9,607 nucleotides of DNA, from the NCBI GenBank assembly GCA_946478975.1, contig CAMLEO010000276.1, positions 1 through 9,607 of the forward strand, in the 5' to 3' direction. The notes under the pieces were generated by a model. It was not told the origin of the DNA. It made no database searches and was given only the letters and a program-made list of their open reading frames with translations. Source of the stretch: an uncultured Steroidobacter sp. (GTDB lineage: Bacteria; Pseudomonadota; Gammaproteobacteria; Steroidobacterales; Steroidobacteraceae). A program made the translations under genes and the position numbers. Positions 1 to 6,429 of the stretch are shown here, piece by piece (the stretch's first letter is position 1; every line of letters begins with the position of its first letter).

Positions 1-2748
1 AAGCTCAACCTGTACAACCTCGGCGGTCGAGCCGCACCGAATCCGAATGCTTACAACCCGAGCTCCGATCTGTTCGGCAGTGGGGCAGGGCTCGCGATTA
101 CATATACGAACCAATCGAACGGACTGCTGCGGCTGGATTTCACCGGCAACGATCGCGTCTTCTTGCGGGCCGGCCGCATGTATGCGCTGCAGCTCTCTGG
201 CGTCGGGGGAACCACGCCGATGAATTGGTTGCGAACTACCAGCGACATGTATTCGGGCGGCGCGGCCTATCGCGATCGCGCTTGGATCAACGGCACCAAT
301 GCACGAGATTTCGCGCTGGCGATATATGGCAGCGAGACCAATGAGCCGCCGGTTCCCAACGAGGCCACGGTGAGCTCGGCGGTTTCTCACCAGCGCATCG
401 ATGGCTTCGGCGCCGGCGTCGTGTTTCTGGATGCCGGCCTCAATCCGCTCTCCGATGCCCAGATGGATCAATTGTATGGTACGGGCGCCGGCCAGTTCGG
501 GCTCACGCTGATCCGAGTGCGCGTCTCACCAACGGGCAATTACTCTGATGCGCTGGAGAGCGGGCGAAAAGCTCACATTCGCGGCGCAAAGATACTCGCG
601 ACGCCGTGGACGCCGCCGGCGGAGATGAAGACCAACAACAACACCGTCGGCGGTTCGTTGATGCCGTCGGCGTACGGCAGCTTCGTCGCGTATCTCAATA
701 GTTTTCTCGCGACCATGGCCGATTACGGTGCGCCGGTGTCCGTGATCTCGCTGCAGAACGAGCCTGACATCTCGGTGACCTATGAGTCCGCGTTCTGGAC
801 CGCCGAAGAGTTTCGGGTTTTCAGCCGCGACTACGCCGGTTCGATCAATGCGCCGGTGATGATGCCCGAGTCGTTCCGTTTCGATCAGGCAGTGTCGAAC
901 CCGACGTTGAACGATCCTGCCGCTGCCGCGAACGTCGATTACATCGGTGGCCATCTCTATGGCGCCGGCGTGCGCGATTACCCGCTGGCGCGCTCGCTCG
1001 GCAAACCGATATGGATGACCGAATATCTGATCAATGATCAAAGCATCGGCTCGGCGCTGAGCACGGCCGAGCAGATCAACGACACGCTCACGACCGGGAA
1101 CATGAGCGCGTACATCTGGTGGAAGACCATCGGCAACGCCAATGGGCTGCTCGACGCCACCGGCGCTCCACAACGCCGCGGCTACGTGATGGGGCAGTTC
1201 AGCCGCTTCGTTCGTCCCGGCGACCTGCGGGTCGAGGTGGCGGAGAACACCGGGCCGCTGAGCATCTCGGCATTCAAAGATCCGGCGAGCGGACGCTTCG
1301 CAGTCGTGGTCGTCAACAACACGACGTTCGCGGAAGCGCAGACGTTCACACTCGATGGAATCGCCGCATCGTCAGTGACGCCGTGGATCACGTCCGCCAC
1401 TCAATCGTTACAACAGCAGTCGGCGGTCAACGTGAGCAATGGCGCGTTCACGTATGAGATTCCGGCGCAGTCGGTAGTCACCTTCGCGGGGACGCAGGCG
1501 CCGAAGATAACGAGCGAATCGGAGCTGAGCACCACGTTCGGCGCGCCGTTCGAATTTGCGATTACCGCCACCTACTCGCCGACAAACTATGCGGCGCAAG
1601 GGTTGCCTCCGGGATTGAGCATCGATCCAGTGACCGGCGTGGTGTCCGGAACGCCGAGCGCGGCAGGCGAGTATCACGGCACGGTGACTGTGACTAATGA
1701 CGGCGGCTCCGATTCGAAGCCGATCGTGATCGATGTTTTGAAGGCGAATGCGTCGGTCACGCTCGGCGGAATGAGCGCGCTTTATCACGGGACGCCGCAG
1801 ACGGTCTCGGTGACGACGGTGCCGGCCGGACTGCCGGTGAATGTTACTTACAACGGCGCTTCGAGCGCGATCTATCCGGGCTCTTACACGGTGGTTGCAA
1901 CCATCGACGATCCGAATTACATCGGCAGCGCCAGTGGCACGTTCGAAGTCAGAATCACCGCGCTGGTGCGCCATCTCACGTCGCTCAATGGCGCAATCGA
2001 CGGCTCGGTCCAGGTGCTGACGCCGGAGAATTCGACGTTCAACAGCAAAGCGTCGATGACCGGCGATCTGTTGTCCGTCGGCTCGCCGGAGGTGCGGATC
2101 AATGGCGGCCCCATTTTCGGCGGCATCGTCGAAGGTCCGGGCGCCGATGCGCCCACGACGCACACTGTGACGCTCAATGGCCAGGCGTCGCTCGGACGCC
2201 TGGTCCGTCGCATCGATCCGCTCGAACTGCCGGAGGTTACATCCCCGCCGCAACCCACCGGCACGCGCAGCGTTGCTCTCAATCGCCCCGGCGAGAGCGT
2301 CGGCGATTTCGGTTCGGTGAGGAATCTCACGCTCAACAGCAACGTCGGGCTCATTGCCGTGCCGCCCGGAACGTATGGGAATTTCTCGGTCAATGGCGGT
2401 AGCGGCTTTGTTTTCGGCTCGGCGGATGCGGTGGAGCCCGCCGTTTATAACTTGCAAGGTTTGACGTTGAACGGGGCAGCGCAGGTCGAAATCGCCGGGC
2501 CGGTGACCCTGGTTATCGACGGCGGCTTGTCCATCAACAGCAATGTGACTTTCTCGAATCACGCGCCGGCGTCGCTGACGCTGAAGCTCGCGGGCGGCGG
2601 TCTTTCGGTCAATGGCAGCGTTGAGTTGCCCGCGACCGTGCTCGCACCTCGCGGCACCGTCGTGTTGAACGGTACCGCGAAGTTGAGAGGAACCGTGAGC
2701 GCCGATCGCCTGATCGTGAACGGCACCGCGACGCTGCTCAGCCCTTGA
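1..2748 (+). CDS. Secreted GH30 (subfamily 8-like) xylanase-type glycoside hydrolase, multidomain, 5'-truncated by window edge
   Basis: The frame is open from base 1 with no convincing start, so the N-terminus lies upstream; 915 residues are visible (numbered here from base 1). Residues 1-115 form a beta-rich accessory domain. The GH30 barrel follows at about 121-400: RIDGFGAG (132-139), TPWTPPAEMK (201-210), acid/base Glu254 in QNEPD, MPESF (E290), HLYG (318-321), nucleophile Glu341 in WMTEY, and the FVRPG exit (403-407). The GH30 side beta-domain spans about 408-497 (VTPWITS 459-465, IPAQSVVTF 487-495). Then come a putative Ig domain (He_PIG type, about 501-580), an MBG-like Ig domain (about 581-650), and a C-terminal domain (655-915) with ten regularly placed Asn-Gly/Ser strands, resembling DUF7305-type domains. 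Motifs fit endo-beta-1,4-xylanase GH30_8, hydrolysing xylan outside the cell. The Arg and loop used by that subfamily to bind glucuronic acid appear absent (375-385), so specificity is uncertain. No PEP-CTERM or sortase tail is seen. Confidence 0.9.
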   Translation, partial: KLNLYNLGGRAAPNPNAYNPSSDLFGSGAGLAITYTNQSNGLLRLDFTGNDRVFLRAGRMYALQLSGVGGTTPMNWLRTTSDMYSGGAAYRDRAWINGTNARDFALAIYGSETNEPPVPNEATVSSAVSHQRIDGFGAGVVFLDAGLNPLSDAQMDQLYGTGAGQFGLTLIRVRVSPTGNYSDALESGRKAHIRGAKILATPWTPPAEMKTNNNTVGGSLMPSAYGSFVAYLNSFLATMADYGAPVSVISLQNEPDISVTYESAFWTAEEFRVFSRDYAGSINAPVMMPESFRFDQAVSNPTLNDPAAAANVDYIGGHLYGAGVRDYPLARSLGKPIWMTEYLINDQSIGSALSTAEQINDTLTTGNMSAYIWWKTIGNANGLLDATGAPQRRGYVMGQFSRFVRPGDLRVEVAENTGPLSISAFKDPASGRFAVVVVNNTTFAEAQTFTLDGIAASSVTPWITSATQSLQQQSAVNVSNGAFTYEIPAQSVVTFAGTQAPKITSESELSTTFGAPFEFAITATYSPTNYAAQGLPPGLSIDPVTGVVSGTPSAAGEYHGTVTVTNDGGSDSKPIVIDVLKANASVTLGGMSALYHGTPQTVSVTTVPAGLPVNVTYNGASSAIYPGSYTVVATIDDPNYIGSASGTFEVRITALVRHLTSLNGAIDGSVQVLTPENSTFNSKASMTGDLLSVGSPEVRINGGPIFGGIVEGPGADAPTTHTVTLNGQASLGRLVRRIDPLELPEVTSPPQPTGTRSVALNRPGESVGDFGSVRNLTLNSNVGLIAVPPGTYGNFSVNGGSGFVFGSADAVEPAVYNLQGLTLNGAAQVEIAGPVTLVIDGGLSINSNVTFSNHAPASLTLKLAGGGLSVNGSVELPATVLAPRGTVVLNGTAKLRGTVSADRLIVNGTATLLSP

Positions 2749-2768
2749 GCAGGCGCGTCCGACCATGC

Positions 2769-3758
2769 CTACTTCAATGCCTCATCGAAGTACGCCATGG
2801 CTTGCGGCGAGCCGGATTGGCCCAGCCAGAACAGCGCTTTCTTTTTCGCATCACGCGAATAGTCGCCGCGTAACACGGCGATCAGTGCGTCGTCGGCGAC
2901 ACCGTCCTTCAGTTGCGAGAGCGCGAACACCGCTTCCTCACGAACCTTCTCCGAGGACTCCTGATTGAGCGAGGCGAGGATGTCATCTTTGGCGCGGGCA
3001 TCGTCTGTCTGCGCCAGCCAGAAGTACGCTTGGCCGCGCAGGTGCTCGGTAGAGTCGTTGTGCGCGATTTTCAGAATCGCCGGATAAGCCTCGGGTGCAT
3101 TCGACTGGGAGAGTGCGAAGATCGCTTTCTCCCGCAGCTTCGGGTTGGCGTCGGTGGTGAGATAGTGCTCGATCACGTTCGCACCTTCGGCACCGCGGGT
3201 TTGACCGAGCCAGAACAGCGCCTGCTCGCGTTCCTTGAACGTGTGTGACGGTTCGGCACGGCCCGCGAGCGTGCGCGTCGCCGATGCGTCGGCGTGGTAG
3301 GCCACCGCAATCAGATTCTGTTCCTGCACATCGCCGTTCTGGCGATCGAGCAGCGATGACAGCATCGCGACACTGTTCGCCGCGTCGACCGAATCGATCC
3401 AGTGCACCGTGCTCGCGGCCGTCACCGGGCACGATGCGCCGACTGCGCGCACGACTTCCACACGACCGTGCTTGACTTGCAGATACACGGCGAGCATTCC
3501 GTCGCGTGAGGCGGGACGATCGCCGTCGTCGTTGCCAATGTTCCAGTTGCGTTTATCCAGATCGCAACCCTTGCGGGTCGCCGTGTCGCCGTGGAACGTG
3601 TAACAACACGGTCCATCGGTGCCTGCGACCATCGGTACGCTGTATCCGACCCATCCTTCCTTCGCAGCCACGAGCTTCTCCAGAGGGTTCTCGGCCGCAT
3701 TGACGTTGGCGACGAATCCCAGTGCCGCGAGCGCGGCGATCAATGTCACACGCTGCAT
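2769..3758 (-). CDS. Periplasmic HEAT-repeat protein with Cys-containing N-terminal domain
   Basis: This 329-residue protein has a Sec signal peptide (hydrophobic 5-18, likely cleavage after NVNA at 21). Residues 33-115 form a distinct domain opening with GWVGYSVPM and holding all four cysteines (C51, C52, C65, C110). A HEAT-like array follows from about 150 to the end. Its helix motif recurs at residues 180 (ALFWLGQ), 212 (AIFALSQ), 244 (AYFWLAQ), 276 (AVFALSQ) and 308 (ALFWLGQ), exactly 32 residues apart. Such arrays act as protein-binding scaffolds; no catalytic site is visible. It is last in the sigma/anti-sigma/HEAT/HEAT operon: its ATG shares one base with the TAA of the preceding gene, with GGAG 8 bases upstream inside that gene, so translation is probably coupled. 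A role as periplasmic partner or output of the sigma system is inferred from context. The specific function is unknown. Confidence 0.88.
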   Translation of the reverse strand: MQRVTLIAALAALGFVANVNAAENPLEKLVAAKEGWVGYSVPMVAGTDGPCCYTFHGDTATRKGCDLDKRNWNIGNDDGDRPASRDGMLAVYLQVKHGRVEVVRAVGASCPVTAASTVHWIDSVDAANSVAMLSSLLDRQNGDVQEQNLIAVAYHADASATRTLAGRAEPSHTFKEREQALFWLGQTRGAEGANVIEHYLTTDANPKLREKAIFALSQSNAPEAYPAILKIAHNDSTEHLRGQAYFWLAQTDDARAKDDILASLNQESSEKVREEAVFALSQLKDGVADDALIAVLRGDYSRDAKKKALFWLGQSGSPQAMAYFDEALK

Positions 3759-4996
3759 TACTTTTTCTCCGGTTGGTCGAGTTCCTGTTCGATCACGTCG
3801 AGCGCCTTATCGCCGCCCATCGAGGTGAGAATGCGCAGCACGGCGGCCTTCTCTTCCGGATTGCGCGCATTTCGATAGAGCTTTTTCACTGAGTCCGCAT
3901 CGCCCGCAATCAACAGACCTTGCAGGGCCGCGTCACGCAACGCGGGGGTGTCCGCCTTGGCGTAGAGATCCACCAGCACCGTTTGCCCGCCGTGATCGCC
4001 AGCGACACCCAACGCGCGCATGGCGTCAATTCGTTCGTTTTGAGGCAGCGTTGTATTGCCGGCGATGGACTTCAGCGCGTTCGTGTTGCCCGCGACACCG
4101 AGCGCCTGAATGATCGAACGGCGGTTGCCTGCGTCCTGGGTTGTTTCGAACAGCTGGCTCAATTCATCCGAGGCGCCCATCGCACCGAGGATTTCGATGC
4201 TCTTGCGACGAACTGCGGGATCGGCTTCGTTACGAGCCGTCTTCAGCACCAGGTCCTTGCGGCCGGCGATCAGCCAGGCATCGATCACGCCCTTTTTTTC
4301 CTCCGTGGTGGTGCTGGACGCGTAGATTTCGCTGAGACGTTCCATCGCCGCTTTCTGGCCGCTGATGCCGAGCATCCGAATCGCCTCGCGACGCAGTTCC
4401 GGTTCGGGCGAGCTCTTGGCAGTATCGAGCACCACGTTGATGGCGTCGTCGGTTTCGAGCTGGCTGAGCACGAACAACGCACGCTTCTTCACTTTGATGG
4501 AACGTTGGCCGGCGAGCACTTTCTTGAGCAGCGGCAGCGCGCGTTCCGGCGGCGCATTGATCAACCCTTGAAGCGCGATGTCCGCGAGCTCGTCATCGGC
4601 GGCGGCGGAGTCGAGCTTCGGCGCTGGTTGCATCTGCGCGAGCAACTCGTCACCTTCGCGGCTCCAGCGGCTATCGGGAAATTCGCGGCGCAGGCGCTCG
4701 ATCACACCTTTGGCTTCGGTGGAGCGTTTCGCCTGCACCAGCGTGTACGCTTCCCAATACAACGCCGAGTCGACGCTCTTCGGCTCGTTCTTGCGCAACA
4801 GCTTTTCCAGCTGGTTGAAACGTTGCAGCGCCGTGTTCCAGTCGGCCTGTTTCAGCGCGGTCTGGCCTTGCCAGTACAGCGCGTTCGATGCCTTGTCGGT
4901 CGGCGGCGCATCGTCTGCCGTGGCGGCGAACGTGGGCTCGGCCGCCAGCGCGAATGCGATTGCGAGGCCGAGCAGGGTGGAGCGGGGGAATTTCAT
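3758..4996 (-). CDS. Periplasmic TPR/HEAT-repeat protein
   Basis: This 412-residue protein begins with a typical Sec signal peptide (MKFPRS, hydrophobic to about 19, cleavage near FA-AT at 24-25). Residues 36-120 look like TPR helices: two ALYW motifs (39-42, 78-81) and a segment typical of periplasmic TPR proteins (REFPDSRW, 104-111). After a linker rich in Ala/Asp, eight HEAT-like repeats follow, with equivalent helix starts at about 173, 205, 237, 266, 295, 325, 357 and 386, a spacing of 29-32 residues; several share a LGxxG or LxxAG turn. The first (ALFVLSQ, 173-179) closely matches the repeats of the next protein in the operon, suggesting common ancestry. The protein has no cysteine. Its start overlaps the anti-sigma stop by four bases (ATGA). 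It is probably a periplasmic scaffold working with the neighbouring regulator. That role is inferred, and the ligand is unknown. Confidence 0.88.
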   Translation of the reverse strand: MKFPRSTLLGLAIAFALAAEPTFAATADDAPPTDKASNALYWQGQTALKQADWNTALQRFNQLEKLLRKNEPKSVDSALYWEAYTLVQAKRSTEAKGVIERLRREFPDSRWSREGDELLAQMQPAPKLDSAAADDELADIALQGLINAPPERALPLLKKVLAGQRSIKVKKRALFVLSQLETDDAINVVLDTAKSSPEPELRREAIRMLGISGQKAAMERLSEIYASSTTTEEKKGVIDAWLIAGRKDLVLKTARNEADPAVRRKSIEILGAMGASDELSQLFETTQDAGNRRSIIQALGVAGNTNALKSIAGNTTLPQNERIDAMRALGVAGDHGGQTVLVDLYAKADTPALRDAALQGLLIAGDADSVKKLYRNARNPEEKAAVLRILTSMGGDKALDVIEQELDQPEKK

Positions 4997-5778
4997 ATCG
5001 TTGAATCTCCGTCGTGAGCGCCGTTTCGATTCAGCCGCGCCTGCGTGGCGCGAATCTGGAACAGAAGGTCGGTCGCATCCAGAAACTGATGCAGGTCTTC
5101 GGAGGATTGGACGGCGGCGCTGCCCGGTTGGTTAGCAAGCGAAATCAACACCGGTTCGAGCTGGCGCAGGAAAGTTGCAAGTCGCGTGTTGCCGTCGCGT
5201 GCAGCGGCGAGCGCATAGAGTCGATTCGATTCGACCAAAGATTGCGCGAGCTCGCGATTGCCTTCGAGCAGCGAGGCATCGTCGCTGTTACTTGCTGTGA
5301 GCAGCACGCGCTCCGTGGCGCGAAGATTCGCAGCGACGTAGGCCTCCAATACCCGAGCGGCGGCGGCGTCGGCATCGGCCGATGCGACTGGCGTCGACAC
5401 CGTTGCACTCTGGCGTCCAACCAGATATCCCACGCTGATCGCAACGCCGAGCACGCTCGCGGCTGCGAATGCAGGCCACAGCTGTGTCGGCGTGAACCAG
5501 GCGCGAAGGCGATCCACGATGTTTTCACGTGCGGGCGTGGTGATGATCCGCTCTTGCGCGAGTTGCGGTTCGAGCCGTTGCCACATGCGTGCGCTGAAAT
5601 TGGGCTCGGGCTCGATCTCATCCTGATCGAAGTGAGCAACGGCGCGTTCGATGGCGGAATAACGCTCGCGCAATGTTTCAGATGCGGCTAGTGCGGCCGC
5701 AATCTGCGCGATGCGTTCGGCGTCGAGGCCGTCGCGATAGTGATAGAGGACGAGATCGTCGTCGGTGATGGGGTTCAT
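4993..5778 (-). CDS. Single-pass membrane anti-sigma factor (cysteine-free, no ZAS motif)
   Basis: This 261-residue protein directly follows, and overlaps by four bases (ATGA), an ECF sigma gene, the standard position of its cognate anti-sigma factor. The N-terminal 1-98 is predicted cytoplasmic: an acidic helical start (TDDDLVLYHYRDGLDAE, 5-21) resembles the sigma-binding domain of anti-sigma factors. There is no cysteine anywhere, so the zinc HxxxCxxC motif of the ZAS class is absent. One transmembrane segment is seen at about 99-121, preceded by basic residues R90 and R92, giving a cytoplasmic N-terminus. The remaining 122-261 is a periplasmic, mostly helical, Ala-rich region, which could sense signals or contact the HEAT proteins encoded downstream. 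GGGAG lies about 7 bases before the start. Sigma inhibition is inferred from position and topology; sequence resemblance to known families is weak. Confidence 0.82.
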   Translation of the reverse strand: MNPITDDDLVLYHYRDGLDAERIAQIAAALAASETLRERYSAIERAVAHFDQDEIEPEPNFSARMWQRLEPQLAQERIITTPARENIVDRLRAWFTPTQLWPAFAAASVLGVAISVGYLVGRQSATVSTPVASADADAAAARVLEAYVAANLRATERVLLTASNSDDASLLEGNRELAQSLVESNRLYALAAARDGNTRLATFLRQLEPVLISLANQPGSAAVQSSEDLHQFLDATDLLFQIRATQARLNRNGAHDGDSTI

Positions 5779-6347
5779 GCGGGTTCTCCCGGCCTTTCCA
5801 GCGCGGCGCGCAGCTTGTGCACGGCGCGAAAGATCGCCTGCTTCGCCGCGCTCACGTTGAGTGAGAGCGCAGCCGAGATTTCTTCCAGAGATCGGCCTTC
5901 CTGATGTCTCAGCACGAAGGCGGCGCGTTCGATCGGCGTCATGCGCGCAAGCTCCGCCTCGACATCGCGGCGGATTTCGGCGCTTACCGCATGCCGGTCC
6001 GGCGTCGGCGCTTCGTCGGCCGCGTCGAGCGGTATCGACTCACCGTTCTCGTCGTGCTGAGGCCAGGGCACTTCCAGGTAGCGGCGTTTGCGAACTTGCA
6101 CCAGGGCCGCGTTGACCGCGATTCGATACAGCCAGGTGGAGAAGGCGGAGCGTCCGTCGAAGTCGGCGAGATGCCGGAACGCATTGATCAGCGCTTCCTG
6201 GACTGCGTCCTCGGCCAGCACGCGATCGCCAGTGATGCGCGCACAGACGCGGAACAACGAGTTTGCGTTGGCATCGACCAGGCGGCGAAACGCCAGGGCA
6301 TCGCCAGCCCTCGCTTTCGCGATCCAGTGCGCTTCGACTTCGGTCAT
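5775..6347 (-). CDS. ECF-type RNA polymerase sigma factor (RpoE-like)
   Basis: This is a 190-residue protein, normal length for the family, with the two sigma-70 domains of an ECF factor and nothing else. Region 2 spans about 20-88: core-binding and -10 recognition helices including AEDAVQEALINAFRHL (45-60) and the conserved FSTWLYRIAVN (69-79). An acidic linker covers 92-125. Region 4 (about 133-185) carries the -35 recognition helix-turn-helix: MTPIERAAFVLRH (136-148), EGRSLEEISAALSLNVSAAK (150-169) and a basic C-terminal helix. It would redirect RNA polymerase to a small promoter set. It heads a four-gene overlapping operon with its putative anti-sigma factor and two HEAT proteins. The ATG has no clear Shine-Dalgarno (CCTAGCCTCC precedes it), suggesting weak initiation or a different true start. 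I could not identify an ECF-type promoter in the 82-base gap upstream, so autoregulation is unproven. Confidence 0.95.
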   Translation of the reverse strand: MTEVEAHWIAKARAGDALAFRRLVDANANSLFRVCARITGDRVLAEDAVQEALINAFRHLADFDGRSAFSTWLYRIAVNAALVQVRKRRYLEVPWPQHDENGESIPLDAADEAPTPDRHAVSAEIRRDVEAELARMTPIERAAFVLRHQEGRSLEEISAALSLNVSAAKQAIFRAVHKLRAALERPGEPA

Positions 6348-6429
6348 GGAGGCTAGGATGCACTCAGCCGGCCCGCGGTTAGCAAGCCGGCGAGAAAATT
6401 GTCGAGCGCGCCGTTGGGCGGTCGTGCCG
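6348..6429. promoter_or_regulatory. Intergenic gap before sigma operon with paired GCCGGC palindromes
   Basis: These 82 bases separate the stop of the unknown protein gene from the sigma factor start. The gap contains two copies of the palindrome GCCGGC (6367-6372 and 6386-6391), centres 19 bases apart, with a further palindrome CCGCGG (6373-6378) between them. They could form a hairpin in the 5' leader or bind a dimeric regulator. On the minus strand TCGACA followed after 17 bases by CTAACC is at best a poor sigma-70-like promoter. No recognisable ECF AAC/CGTC pair was found. A separate promoter here is plausible, but the sigma operon could also be read through from the lipoprotein unit. Confidence 0.2.

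Noticed and set aside
526..1173. 215-codon minus-strand frame inside the GH30 catalytic region
   Set aside because: It is opposite the catalytic Glu region of a clear GH30 domain, and the product is Arg-rich without motifs.
1408..2766. Long open frame on the minus strand (452 codons) opposite the GH30 gene
   Set aside because: Its translation is dominated by Arg, Ala, His and Gln with no domain motifs, as expected antisense to GC-rich coding DNA, while the plus strand carries clear GH30, Ig and solenoid motifs over the same bases.
2749..2768. Intrinsic terminator between the convergent GH30 and HEAT genes
   Set aside because: Only an AGGC/GCCT four-base pairing with a long loop and no T-run can be found in the 20-base gap.
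3619..3878. Several short plus-strand frames across the junction of the two HEAT genes
   Set aside because: They are short, lack ribosome sites, overlap each other in different frames and oppose well-supported coding sequence.
3920..5017. 365-codon plus-strand frame opposite the TPR/HEAT gene
   Set aside because: It has no ribosome site, signal peptide or recognisable motif, and the composition is Arg/His/Gln-rich. The opposite strand has a signal peptide, regular repeats and operon overlaps.
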